Shown here: piece by piece, positions 36,934-45,519 of the stretch
How the letters are laid out: each line of letters opens with the position of its first letter
Numbering within the stretch: the stretch's first letter is position 1
The notes under the pieces: generated by a model
What the model saw: the letters and a program-made list of their open reading frames with translations, nothing else
Database searches by the model: none
What the model was told of the DNA's origin: nothing
Program-made: the position numbers and the translations under genes
Assembly: GCA_049116495.1 (NCBI GenBank)
Contig: JAGDYV010000022.1
Span: 40,168-104,167 of the forward strand
Source of the DNA: CAJQQK01 sp049116495
GTDB taxonomy: Bacteria > Pseudomonadota > Alphaproteobacteria > Rhizobiales > Hyphomicrobiaceae
DNA: 64,000 bases
Direction: 5' to 3'

Positions 36934-37041
36934 TCAGCATCTATCCCCAAAAGGACAAGGCTCTGCGCGACTTGGCTCTTCTCGTGAGAAGGTATTGACA
37001 ATAACTCGATCTGATTTGTGCATGATTGTGGCCGTCAAGGA

Positions 37042-37055
37042 TTGAAATAGATCAA
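37042..37055. promoter_or_regulatory. FNR/FixK-type box before the N-ATPase operon
   Basis: TTGAAATAGATCAA fits TTGA-N6-TCAA with both half-sites intact. Its centre is about 115 bases before the atpD start, implying a leader of about 75 bases if it acts at -41.5. It is the only such box near the operon. Confidence 0.65.
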
Positions 37056-37467
37056 AGTCTATCCCTTGAGTGCGTCACTCTGCTGAGGGCAGAGGCTCAT
37101 AGAGAATTCTTGCTTGAGCAATATCGATCGACAGGACCGCAAATCATTAATTGGGATAAGGGTTCGACCGGCCGGGCTCAGGGCTAACCGAAATCCGCGT
37201 GCCGGGTAGCCATCCAAAATCTCACTGACCTGGTCGAGCCGGACGATGTGGGCCGGCTTTCCGGTTTCGTTTGCGAAACCAATTGCGGCCTCAAACTTTG
37301 GGTCCCATGGAACCAACTGCAAACTTCGCTGGCGCAATGGACGACTGATTGGTTGACGCCAAGGGCTTGGAATTGGGCGTTCGCCGGTCGTTGCACACCG
37401 CGCCAACGTCGGTCAGAAGCAACAACCGGTCCGCGCCCAATATCTGCTGCTCTATGTGGTGGTGTTA
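37056..37467. other. Region upstream of the N-ATPase operon, no intact gene
   Basis: An open minus-strand frame at 37059-37406 (115 codons) does not match any family I know. The plus-strand frame ending at 37632 can be followed leftward to about 37375 with plausible composition but no start. Confidence 0.35.
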
Positions 37468-37632
37468 ATGCTTGATGATGCAGCGATCTTTGTCATTGCC
37501 ATGACGACATTGGTCGCCACCGGGATGACCGGGCGATATCCGCGGTTATCGCATCTACTCGGAGGTGTCGGCATGATTGCCATTGACGCGCTGTTGCTGT
37601 TTGCTCTCGAAGTTTTGAACTTCTCCGCCTGA
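37468..37632 (+). pseudogene. 3' remnant of a membrane protein
   Basis: The last ~55 codons encode two hydrophobic helices (LMLDDAAIFVIAMTTLVATGM and LLGGVGMIAIDALLLFALEVL) separated by a short polar loop TGRYPRLSH. In-frame sequence upstream (VRAQYLLLYVVV) extends the first helix, so the ATG at 37468 is not a natural start. The 5' part of the gene is lost. Confidence 0.4.
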
Positions 37633-37652
37633 ACGAAGATCAGTCCCGTCGC

Positions 37653-38381
37653 TTACTGAAGTAGCCCCGACAGCAAGGCGAGCGCAGCAAAGCCGCCGGC
37701 AAAGGCCGTCGTCGAAATCCAACGCGGCGGTTCGGGCTCGTCACCTTGTGGTATCACGTCCTCGACGGTCGCCAGCAGGAGAATGCCAACAAATACGGCG
37801 AGAGCGGCGCTGTGCACCGTCGAACTGGCGCCCCGCAGGACGAGATAACCGAGCCCCGTGCTCAAGACTGCCGGTACCAGCATCGAAGCGGAGAGTGCCA
37901 GGCGACGGCGCCTCGGCATGCCGTCATCGCGAAAATTCGATGTCGCGGCGAAGCCGCCGGGAATGTTCGCGACAGACTGGGTCATGGCAAACAAGAAACC
38001 AAGCTGAGACTCGATCGCGGTGCCGGTGCCGACCATCAGGCCGTCGCTGGTCAGGTCCGTCGCAACCGCCAGGTAGACCATCCAAGCGCCAACGCTTCCT
38101 CTCCCCGGCCGATGCCGGAATGATCCCCAAGCGCCTGCGATCAAAACCGATATGCCGGCGCCTAAGAGAAAGGCAAGCGTGATCAGCCATATCGAACTCG
38201 TTGTGAGCAGGCGCGGCATGACATCTATGCTGACCAGCGCGATTGCGATGCCGGCGGTGGCGTGCAGCGAGGCACCGATAAGCCACTTCGGCGTTCGAAT
38301 GCTTTCGGCAAGCAGGCAGCCGACAATGATGCCGGCGGCAGGAAGAAGGGCAAACCCGAGGGCAGTCCCGAACGCTGGCAT
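37653..38381 (-). CDS. ZIP-family metal transporter-like membrane protein
   Basis: The 242-residue protein has about eight helices in the ZIP arrangement. Where active ZIPs have HNxPEG in helix 4 this protein has ATDLTSDGLMVGTG, and where helix 5 has HExPHE-type residues it has MTQSVANIPGGFAAT, so the metal site is altered. ATVEDVIPQGDE near the end corresponds to helix 7. Metal transport is therefore uncertain. Confidence 0.7.
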   Translation of the reverse strand: MPAFGTALGFALLPAAGIIVGCLLAESIRTPKWLIGASLHATAGIAIALVSIDVMPRLLTTSSIWLITLAFLLGAGISVLIAGAWGSFRHRPGRGSVGAWMVYLAVATDLTSDGLMVGTGTAIESQLGFLFAMTQSVANIPGGFAATSNFRDDGMPRRRRLALSASMLVPAVLSTGLGYLVLRGASSTVHSAALAVFVGILLLATVEDVIPQGDEPEPPRWISTTAFAGGFAALALLSGLLQ

Positions 38382-38767
38382 GTTGGATACCCGCGGTTGC
38401 CATTCGATGACCGCGGCGCTTGGGAGCGGGAGATCATCGCCGAAGGGTACCGTCTTACTGTAATTGCTTCAGGCAAAGCGATGCGGCCCGTTCGTTTGTT
38501 GATGCCTGGTCCCGAGACCTGGTCGATGGCGCATGGAGGCAAGACGAGTGACAACTCGACGGCGCATGGACGCCGAGTCCAGGGAACCACCGCTGACGGC
38601 AGGAAGCCTAGATCTGGATCAAATCTACGATGCGCCTTTCACTTCGCAATCCGCTCCTGGCTTAGATCGGTTTTCAGAGGCTCATTGTGCATTACAATGT
38701 GGTCTTCGGCCTGGCCCATTACCAGACCGAATAGTGGGAAGAAGGCCACCGATCGAGAAGGCGTGGA

Positions 38768-38781
38768 TTGATCGATATCAA
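38768..38781. promoter_or_regulatory. FNR/FixK-type box before hsp20
   Basis: TTGATCGATATCAA is a perfect TTGAT-N4-ATCAA palindrome centred about 71 bases before the hsp20 ATG at 38846. That is the same distance as for the cytochrome gene at 19329. Confidence 0.75.
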
Positions 38782-38845
38782 CGTTGAACTTCTGCGAACG
38801 TTCCATCTTGCCACCAGCATTGTCGAAGTCGAAATGGAGGCAGCG

Positions 38846-39253
38846 ATGGTCGAGAAATCGCATACTGCAGGGCATCTCTTTGAACCGCTACGCGGCTTTG
38901 GGCAAAAAGTGGCCGATTGGTTTGCTCCCCGGGCAGAGGCATCAGCTGTCGCCAATCACTACGAAATCAAAGTCGAACTCCCGGGCGTCGCGGCCGAAGA
39001 CATTGACGTCTCAGTTAACGATAACAGCCTGACGGTTCGCGGTGAAAAGCAATTCAAGCGCGAGGAGACAGGTCGGGATTTCTTCTTTTCGGAGCGTGAG
39101 TACGGCGCCTTCCAACGCACCTTTCGATTGCCTCCAGACGCTGCTGCCGACAAGATTGATGCTGAGTATAAAGACGGTGTCCTGAATCTGAAGGTCGCTA
39201 AGAAAGAGCCGGCCGGAACTTCCGCCAGGAAGATTGACATTCGGCAAGGTTAG
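38846..39253 (+). CDS. Small heat shock protein, Hsp20 / alpha-crystallin family
   Basis: This ATP-independent holdase contains an alpha-crystallin domain from about residue 35 (HYEIKVELPGVAAEDIDVSVNDNSLTVRGEKQ) to 125, including the conserved ELPGV and the second-half motif DGVLNLKVAKKEP that holds the A-x-x-x-n-G-v-L signature. ATG 38846 follows GGAGG; the TTG at 38768 would start inside the FNR box. A cytochrome gene follows after 27 bases, so the two probably share a transcript induced by the box. Confidence 0.9.
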   Translation: MVEKSHTAGHLFEPLRGFGQKVADWFAPRAEASAVANHYEIKVELPGVAAEDIDVSVNDNSLTVRGEKQFKREETGRDFFFSEREYGAFQRTFRLPPDAAADKIDAEYKDGVLNLKVAKKEPAGTSARKIDIRQG

Positions 39254-39280
39254 GCTAAGTCAAAGCATCATTCCGCTATC

Positions 39281-39715
39281 ATGCCGCCGTTAGAAACTGA
39301 GTCTGTCGCGTGGGCTGCAGCCCTGCTTGGCTGTATGATGTTGGTTGTGGCAAGCAACAGCTTGGCGCAATCGGATGATGAGCATCTCGGCCTGGCCGAG
39401 TACGAACTTGCCTGCATGCCGTGCCACGGCGTTGATGGACATGGGGACGGCCCGCTCGCAAAGAGGTTGAACGCACCACCGTCTGATTTGACTCTGATCG
39501 CCAAGTCAAATGGTGGCAGATTCCCGACGTTGAGAATTATCAAGTTCATTGACGGCCGGACAGCCATTGCTGCGCACGGTGCAAGAGAAATGCCCGTTTG
39601 GGGCGATCGTTATCGCCTCACTGTCTTGCCGAACGAAACGCGACGAGATGTTGAGCGCCGCGCGCGCGCCCAGATTGATGCACTCGTTCGGTACATCAAA
39701 ATGCTGCAACAATGA
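39281..39715 (+). CDS. Periplasmic c-type cytochrome
   Basis: The protein (144 aa) has a signal peptide (WAAALLGCMMLVVASNSLAQS), a CMPCH heme site in YELACMPCHGVDGHGDGPL and a candidate axial Met in GAREMPVWGDRY. It is a class I monoheme cytochrome, probably co-transcribed with hsp20. Confidence 0.85.
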   Translation: MPPLETESVAWAAALLGCMMLVVASNSLAQSDDEHLGLAEYELACMPCHGVDGHGDGPLAKRLNAPPSDLTLIAKSNGGRFPTLRIIKFIDGRTAIAAHGAREMPVWGDRYRLTVLPNETRRDVERRARAQIDALVRYIKMLQQ

Positions 39716-39930
39716 TCGACCGATAACCGGGGTCACCGTCAGGGGTCAAAGTGACAATTTGGCCGTCGCGATGTCAAGTTTCCCGAGATCGCTAGGGCTT
39801 CCGAGTTAAAGGCCGGCAAACTATTTTCGGCCAGTTGAAATGTTGCACCTTGTTGGCAAGAGATTGCGTCAGGATTGATGGTTCTCGTACAGGAGTTCGC
39901 AGACCGGCCAGTGTGTACAGGAGAAAATGC

Positions 39931-40029
39931 ATGATCGCAGGATCATTCAAACTGTTTGAAATCGGTGGAACTGTGGTTCGCGTTCATCCGACATTTTTGC
40001 TGTTGCTAGCCTGGAGCGCTTACGCCTGA
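39931..40029 (+). pseudogene. Site-2 protease (M50 family) 5' stub
   Basis: ATG 39931 begins a frame reading MIAGSFKLFEIGGTVVRVHPTFLLLLAWSAYA, the typical first helix of RipA/YwhC-type intramembrane metalloproteases (GSFKLFEI...VRVHPTFLLLL). The HExxH site would come later, but the gene breaks off after 32 codons, exactly where the inverted repeat begins at 40030. The duplication event therefore replaced the rest of the gene. Confidence 0.7.
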
Positions 40030-40399
40030 CATGTTCGTTTCTCCCGGTTGCCGTTTCAAGTTGACCTTGAATGCATCCATCTAGGGGCCGAAGCGTACCG
40101 GGATGATGAGAGTTGAGCGACAATTCGTGAGAAACTTTAACAGTGCGTCGAACGCAAAAATGCTCAATGTTACAAAATTGCCAGAAAAATAACTCGAGAG
40201 CATTGCGCTAGGTCAATTCGGTACCGGCGCGGACCGCATATCGTTTAATGGTGGGATAGCGTTCCAGCTATGTGAAAGCCTTAGGTGCGAGAACGAATTG
40301 AGCAAGAGGCATTGTCAAATTCCCAAACGTCGTGAAATCGACGAGCGCGATATTGATATACTGCTGATGGCGATAACAGATCGCCAGATTGCCAGCCTA
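40030..40399. repeat. Inverted repeat copy 2: duplicated promoter region of the FixK-like gene
   Basis: This segment is the reverse complement of 25690-26051 with about 90% identity. It begins with the start codon of the FixK-like gene (reading leftward ATG then TCA GGC ... TAG after 8 codons) and ends after codon 34 of the small HTH frame, whose ATG has become ATT. Any promoter in it now points leftward into the protease stub. Confidence 0.85.
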
Positions 40400-40574
40400 C
40401 CCCTCAGGTTCAAGCGTGATGGGCTTGAAATGAGCTTGAACCACTTGTGGAACTTGAGCCTTAGATGTGGAATGAGCATCTGGCGATTTCGATCTATCGG
40501 GTCAATGCGAATACTCGCAGGTAATTGGTTACTTGGAGGCGTCCGGCTGTGGATGCAAAGTAAGAGGTCTTTCC

Positions 40575-41375
40575 ATGATTGTTCCCGACTCCGTAAGAGC
40601 TTCAGACTACTATAACACAGCTTCGACTTCAGCTTTTTACCAACGTCTATGGGGCGGATCGGATATACATATCGGCCTTTACGCTACCGGCAGCGAGACG
40701 GTTGCGGAAGCGTCTGCTGCTATGACGCGACATTTGATCAGTCAAGCAGGATTGCGGGGCGAAGAACGAGTCTTGGATATCGGTTGCGGGTTTGGGGGCA
40801 CGCTACGCATACTTTCTGAGATGGGTTGTGATGTCAGCGGTATAGATATCTCGGATACCAGCATCGAATATGCCCGCAAGGCCAACATTGCCGCAGGGTT
40901 CGGAGACGCTATTGCTGTTTCCGTAGGTGACTTTCATAAAATTGACAGCGCAGCGGACCAATGGGACGCTGTGATTTGTCAGGAATCGTTGATCCATTCG
41001 CCAGACCGACCAAGGGTATTTGAGGAAGTTAAACGTGTCCTGCGCCCCGGAGGCACCTTCGTCATATCCGACATCATGAGATCATCAGGTGCTGACCTGA
41101 CAAGAGTCCAAGCAGCGTTCAATCGCTTGCGGACAGACGCAGGGGCGACACCCCAGGACTATACAGATATGGCACGAAATGCCGGTTTCTTTGTTGAGAT
41201 TGTGGAAGAGCGTCCTGGCGATATCGCGCGCCACTACGACAGGCTTGCTGAAGCGCTAGGACAAATGTCGGACTCGGAATTCGAAGCCGTTGCCGACAGC
41301 ATCTCGAAGTGGCAATCCGCACTTGCCACCGGAGATATAACCTGGGCCTGCATCGTGGTACGCAAACCTGTCTGA
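40575..41375 (+). CDS. SAM-dependent methyltransferase, glycine/sarcosine/dimethylglycine methyltransferase-like
   Basis: The N-terminus (DYYNTASTSAFYQRLWGGSDIHIGLY) is typical of sarcosine/dimethylglycine N-methyltransferases, which make the osmoprotectant betaine. The SAM-binding motif VLDIGCGFGGTLRILSE, the acidic GIDISDTSI and the CQESLIHSPDRPRVFEEVKRVLRPGG segment follow. From ATG 40575 the length is 266. The start lies close to the duplicated promoter segment, and a cyclopropane synthase follows after about 80 bases. The betaine assignment is by resemblance only. Confidence 0.78.
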   Translation: MIVPDSVRASDYYNTASTSAFYQRLWGGSDIHIGLYATGSETVAEASAAMTRHLISQAGLRGEERVLDIGCGFGGTLRILSEMGCDVSGIDISDTSIEYARKANIAAGFGDAIAVSVGDFHKIDSAADQWDAVICQESLIHSPDRPRVFEEVKRVLRPGGTFVISDIMRSSGADLTRVQAAFNRLRTDAGATPQDYTDMARNAGFFVEIVEERPGDIARHYDRLAEALGQMSDSEFEAVADSISKWQSALATGDITWACIVVRKPV

Positions 41376-41458
41376 TCGCGGATCCAAAGCAAAGTAACTT
41401 GGGCAGATCAATCGTCGTTTCGGGAAGCAACTACGTAGTTGCAGATAGATAGGTCGTG

Positions 41459-42616
41459 ATGGACAGTAGCCGGAAAATCATTGAGATTCTGTGCGTGCAG
41501 GCAGGCGTTGCAATCGACGGTCACCGTCCTTGGGATCTGAAAGTCCATAACCAAGATTTTTATGACCGCGTACTCGCTGATGGAGGGCTTGGCCTTGGCG
41601 AAACTTATATGCTCGGTTGGTGGGACACCGATGATCCGTTCACATTCTTCAAACGTATTTTACCGATTGCACGAGCCGCCGGAAGAAAAAATGCCGGCTG
41701 GCGCACGGCGCTCACTTTCATCAGAGCCCATATCTTAAATCTGCAAACGCGCAATCAATCGCGCGAACTCGCCGATGTTCATTACAATATCAGCAACGAA
41801 CTCTTCGAACGCATGCTTGGCCCTTCGATGGCTTATTCGTGCGGCTATTGGGAGCAAGCAAACAGTCTGGACGATGCGCAGGCGTCGAAATACGAAATGA
41901 TCTGCCGTAAGCTTCAACTAGAAAAAGGTGAGCGGCTGCTGGATGTCGGCTGTGGTTGGGGCGGCTTCGCGAAATATGCGGCAGAGACATACAACGTCAA
42001 CGTCGTGGGGATCACCGTGGCAAAGGAGCAAGCTCGACATGCGCGTAGCCATTGCGCGGGTCTACCGGTCGAGATTGTGGCATGTGACTATCGAGAGTTC
42101 GATTGCTTTAAACATGGTGGACCATTCGACAAAGTTGCTTCGATAGGTATGATCGAGCACGTCGGCTATCGCAATTACCCTACTCTTTATGCCGGAGTGC
42201 ACAACGCGCTTCGAGATGGCGGGTTATTCCTCCTTCATACGATCGGCAGTAATGCCTCGATGGAAACCGCTGATGCGTGGCTCACCACTTACATCTTCCC
42301 AGGCGGGGTCATTCCATCGGTTCGGCAGCTCGGTGAGGCAGCAGAGGAGTTGTTTGTTCTTCACGATCTCCAAAACATCGGCATCCATTACACGCCGACG
42401 CTGCGAGCCTGGCACGATAACTTTGATTGCTATTGGTCAAACAAAGCGGTGAAGGCTGTTCGACCGCAAGTATCCGGCTCTGAAGAAGTCTTCTACCGTA
42501 TGTGGCGATACTACCTTCTGAGTTGCGCCGCCGACTTTGCAGTAGGCGATAGCCAAGTCTGGCAGATCGTCTATGCAAAAGGGCATCTGCCTGATGGATA
42601 TTTAAGGAGAATTTGA
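41459..42616 (+). CDS. cfa: Cyclopropane-fatty-acyl-phospholipid synthase
   Basis: CFA synthase adds a methylene group from SAM across double bonds of membrane lipids. The N-terminal lipid-binding domain and the methyltransferase core (RLLDVGCGWGGFAKYAAE, GMIEHVGYRNYPTLY, HTIGSN, WLTTYIFPGGVIPS, LQNIGIHYTPTLRAW) are clear, and the length of 386 is the family norm. ATG 41459 is preferred over GTG 41456. Cyclopropane lipids are made under stress and on entry to stationary phase. Confidence 0.95.
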   Translation: MDSSRKIIEILCVQAGVAIDGHRPWDLKVHNQDFYDRVLADGGLGLGETYMLGWWDTDDPFTFFKRILPIARAAGRKNAGWRTALTFIRAHILNLQTRNQSRELADVHYNISNELFERMLGPSMAYSCGYWEQANSLDDAQASKYEMICRKLQLEKGERLLDVGCGWGGFAKYAAETYNVNVVGITVAKEQARHARSHCAGLPVEIVACDYREFDCFKHGGPFDKVASIGMIEHVGYRNYPTLYAGVHNALRDGGLFLLHTIGSNASMETADAWLTTYIFPGGVIPSVRQLGEAAEELFVLHDLQNIGIHYTPTLRAWHDNFDCYWSNKAVKAVRPQVSGSEEVFYRMWRYYLLSCAADFAVGDSQVWQIVYAKGHLPDGYLRRI

Positions 42617-42635
42617 AGTCGATGTTGAGCTTGAT

Positions 42636-42941
42636 ATGAGTTTTCTGCGAGCGTCCGCTGATGACCGTTTCGTATCAATTTCGGCAATTGAGCTTGCCGA
42701 AAGTTTGCCAAGGCTAGACGCGCGTTATTGGGTCAAATTCGGCGGTGTCGCGGCGCTGGAGCTTGTCCGCAGTACCCCCTATAAGCTGACGAACACCGAT
42801 AGGCCGGAATGGGCCAGTTTGAGACACGCGGCAGACTTGGCCCGCGATGCTCATTGGGTCGGCTTCGACCGGCAGCGGACCTGCCCATCACGCATGTTGT
42901 GTTGTGGCTTGGACACCCGTGCTCTGACTGCCCAGAAGTGA
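42636..42941 (+). CDS. Hypothetical protein, possibly a fragment
   Basis: The 101-codon frame starts 20 bases after cfa. Its first ~75 residues (SISAIELAESLPRLDARYWVKFGGVAALELVRSTPYKLTNTDRPEWASLRHAADLARDA) have natural composition, while the end (CPSRMLCCGLDTRALTAQK) looks random, so a frameshift or truncation near 42870 is possible. No family recognised. Confidence 0.35.
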   Translation: MSFLRASADDRFVSISAIELAESLPRLDARYWVKFGGVAALELVRSTPYKLTNTDRPEWASLRHAADLARDAHWVGFDRQRTCPSRMLCCGLDTRALTAQK

Positions 42942-43497
42942 AATCAGCGCTTCGTCCACGAAGCCGACATCCAGGTTGATAATGTTATGTCCGGTGGTAA
43001 CGCCCTATCGTCGGAGGCGACGCGTTCCTGCCTGTTCTGTACGTCGTACCTTGGACGTTCGCATTTCTAACAAAGCCTGACTGTCGGTGTGATATTTCTT
43101 CAGTTCCAGTCGAACTAATAAGTGCTGGATGTAGGTTAGATCTTCGTTGCTCGGGCAGGATTGGAGTAGATCTTCAACCTTTTGACGCCACTTCTCGGAG
43201 AATTCTGTGACTCGACAACTCATCCCTTCATGGGCAGTGACCGCTTCTGTATCACTTCGAGTTGGATTGTTTGGCGGTCGTACCAATCGCAAGCTGTTGG
43301 TCGGCTTCGTTCGTCCAACTGCTTTTGGGAACATGTCAGACGGCATAGTGACAATCCATGAGGTTGAGCCACATCGGTTCGTGTGAAGGAAACAAGAAAC
43401 CGAAAAGCCGCATGAGAGGATCAGCTGCCTAGAGGCATGCGATGATTGCACTGCCGTACGACCTACAATGATGGATGGGGCCGTGTCACGCGACCGA
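42942..43497. other. Region with no convincing gene
   Basis: A minus-strand frame at 43005-43451 (148 codons) has an odd composition in its first half. Its last ~70 codons (VTEFSEKWRQKVEDLLQSCPSNEDLTYIQHLLVRLELKKYHTD) look like a real helical peptide. I cannot assign it. Confidence 0.3.
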
Positions 43498-43704
43498 CTA
43501 TTTGCACTTGTAAACTATCGCGTGCACTTCGTGGCTGGGCACGCCTGCTTCGTGCAACGCGTTAGCATGCCGAGCCCTGCCGAATGCGGAGAGCAGAAAA
43601 GCGCATTCAATAAACGATCGAGCAATGAGACCCTTCAAGTCGAGAGCATAGGTCTCGTCTAGATCTTGTGAAGTCTCAAGGTTGCTGTTCACTGTGTTTG
43701 ACAT
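43498..43704 (-). CDS. Small hypothetical protein
   Basis: The 68-codon frame (LDETYALDLKGLIARSFIECAFLLSAFGRARHANALHEAGVPSHEVHAIV) has natural composition and a GGAAC before the ATG. The pattern of two helices around AFGRARHA is reminiscent of small helical proteins. Function unknown. Confidence 0.4.
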   Translation of the reverse strand: MSNTVNSNLETSQDLDETYALDLKGLIARSFIECAFLLSAFGRARHANALHEAGVPSHEVHAIVYKCK

Positions 43705-43961
43705 AGTTCCAAAGTCCCGTTTTCATTCAGCTCTGAAATGTTACGGCCACAGTTGAGTCTTGGATCACAGCGCCAAGCGGCTGTCGGTTGATTTTCGGCT
43801 GTGTCTGAATGGTTCGCGCGACTGAAGATATGCTTATGTCCCGTCGGTCGGGTCTATCGGTCAAGATCCAGCGCAATGCCAATCAAACTCAGTCGGCAAT
43901 CGCAATGGGATCAAAGGGCTTTGATGATCCCACGACCGGCAAAAGATCCTGCGGGCACCAA

Positions 43962-44408
43962 TCAACGCCCGCGACGCATTTCCCTTCGCCGCATAGGCAT
44001 GGAATCAATAATGCCAAACAGCCGGTCCGCGGATATGGCTCGGCCACTTCGAAGCTTACTGCCACCATCCTTGCCAACGAGTACAACACGGAATTGTCGC
44101 TCAGGAACGCCGTAGTGCACACGGAGCGCTTTGGCTGTCGCGCTCGGCGACGGACCCAGCCTGCTCTGCACGATGGAGCCTATGACTTCAATGACAGCGA
44201 GGTCCCGCTCACGAAACTCGGGTAAACTTCTACTGACGACTTTACGTTGTCTCTTGAGTTCTTCGTTGCTCGATGTCGGAGCAAAGATAAGCAGGGGGCG
44301 ATGCTCCCACTGATATTGGCGAAGTGATTGTGCCTCTGCATGAGGCTCGATCAACGCTGTGGTCCCTATGATCGTGGTCATAGCTATTCCTTTGCCGTAG
44401 CGCACCAT
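43962..44408 (-). CDS. DUF4174 domain protein, exported
   Basis: The N-terminal stretch ending IEPHAEA resembles a signal peptide. The rest has the DUF4174 features: QYQWEHRPLLIFAPTSSNEELKRQ, FRERDLAVIEV, and the conserved end FRVVLVGKDGGSKLRSGRAISADRLFGIIDSMPMRRREM. The fold is thioredoxin-like but there is no CxxC. Function unknown. It precedes a small membrane protein and glutathione peroxidase on the same strand further upstream. Confidence 0.82.
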   Translation of the reverse strand: MVRYGKGIAMTTIIGTTALIEPHAEAQSLRQYQWEHRPLLIFAPTSSNEELKRQRKVVSRSLPEFRERDLAVIEVIGSIVQSRLGPSPSATAKALRVHYGVPERQFRVVLVGKDGGSKLRSGRAISADRLFGIIDSMPMRRREMRRGR

Positions 44409-44456
44409 CCGGTGTCCAATCAATCGCTGTCTATCTTCGCCGAGTTTTGCATGAAG

Positions 44457-44726
44457 CTAATTTCGAACCGCTACGACAGCATCAGGACGCTCTTCGTCGT
44501 GCCGTCTTCGATCGTCGTCATTCAGCCAGACGTTTAGTTTTGCAGTGGCAAAGGGCATAGCCAGATACACCATTGTGGGAACCATAATTGCAGTCAGCAG
44601 AAACGTCCGAACCGGGAGAGCTAAGTCACCGACAATTGGTCCGAGCAGGGCTAATAGGACAGTAAGGATTGGATAGAGCACCATCCACGTCAGCAGCGCC
44701 ATCTTGTGTTTGTTTATCTTTCTCAT
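44457..44726 (-). CDS. Small membrane protein
   Basis: This 89-residue protein has two hydrophobic helices (ALLTWMVLYPILTVLLALLGPIVGDL and VRTFLLTAIMVPTMVYLAMPFATA) and a charged C-terminal tail (DDDRRRHDEERPD). The LLTWMxxYP...LLGP...VRT.LLTxxMVP pattern is a conserved hypothetical family I have seen in Proteobacteria, without known role. Confidence 0.6.
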   Translation of the reverse strand: MRKINKHKMALLTWMVLYPILTVLLALLGPIVGDLALPVRTFLLTAIMVPTMVYLAMPFATAKLNVWLNDDDRRRHDEERPDAVVAVRN

Positions 44727-44901
44727 AGCGCGTCCTAACTGAGTTCATTTCGGGGTTCTAAACCGGCCGCACCGGCTCTCTACATGTCGAGAACATTATC
44801 GATGCGAGAGGTGTATTACGGCAGCAATTGCACGTCGGATCACCAGGAATATCGGGCAAGCGGTATGAGGATGGTCGCACAAGGCTCGGCCGGCTTTAGA
44901 A

Positions 44902-45519
44902 TCATTCACTGGCCTGAAACATCAATTCCTTATGGCACTGGAAGTCGGTCGCATCCGGTTCTGGCAGGGCGCCTTCAATTGCCTCTGCCAGTAGTGAAGA
45001 TCGTGGCATCACGGTTGGGGTAAACCAAGCAATGACCCGCCCATTCGAGTTGACGAGGTACTTGTGGAAGTTCCATCTCGGCCTGCTCACATCTCCCAGA
45101 GTATCCGCGGCCCAACGGTAGAACCAATGAGCATTCTGCCCGCGAACCTTCGTCTTCTCCGTAAGTGGAAACGTCACGCCATAGGCGCTACGGCAGAAGC
45201 TCTGTATGTCGCTCTCGCTCTTCGTCTCCTGGCGGCCGAAGTCATTCGATGGAACGCCGACGACGACAAGGCCACGGTTCTGATATGTGTTCCAGATCTC
45301 TTGCAGTCCATTGTATTGACAGTTGAAACCACACTGCGAGGCCGTGTTCACAATCAGCAGAGCGTTGCCTCGGAATTTTTCGAGTTGCATTAGTCTGCCG
45401 TCAATTTCGGTGAACGAGAAGTCGTATGCCGAGCCGTTCTGGGTGGTCGGTAGGGCAGTCCCGGCACTTGGGATCAGCGTCTTGACAACACCAAGCGCGG
45501 AAGAAAGTTTGGTGATCAT
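44902..45519 (-). CDS. Glutathione peroxidase family (Cys type)
   Basis: This enzyme reduces peroxides using a peroxidatic cysteine. The catalytic tetrad can be traced: Cys in NTASQCGFNCQYNGLQEI, Gln in VPSNDFGRQETKSE, Trp in RPRWNFHKYLV and a conserved Asn beside it. From ATG 45519 there is an N-terminal extension of about 30 residues before the domain. It has the resolving-type FCRSAYGVTFPL segment seen in thioredoxin-dependent members. Confidence 0.9.
   Translation of the reverse strand: MITKLSSALGVVKTLIPSAGTALPTTQNGSAYDFSFTEIDGRLMQLEKFRGNALLIVNTASQCGFNCQYNGLQEIWNTYQNRGLVVVGVPSNDFGRQETKSESDIQSFCRSAYGVTFPLTEKTKVRGQNAHWFYRWAADTLGDVSRPRWNFHKYLVNSNGRVIAWFTPTVMPRSSLLAEAIEGALPEPDATDFQCHKELMFQASE

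Noticed and set aside
37059..37406. 115-codon minus-strand frame directly before the N-ATPase operon
   Set aside because: I first suspected a universal-stress-type protein, but none of the motifs is present and the first 25 residues look random.
38455..38463. TTACTGTAA before the ZIP-like gene as a third CTTAC-N-GTAAG operator
   Set aside because: Only nine bases match; such a short palindrome is expected by chance in 64 kb.
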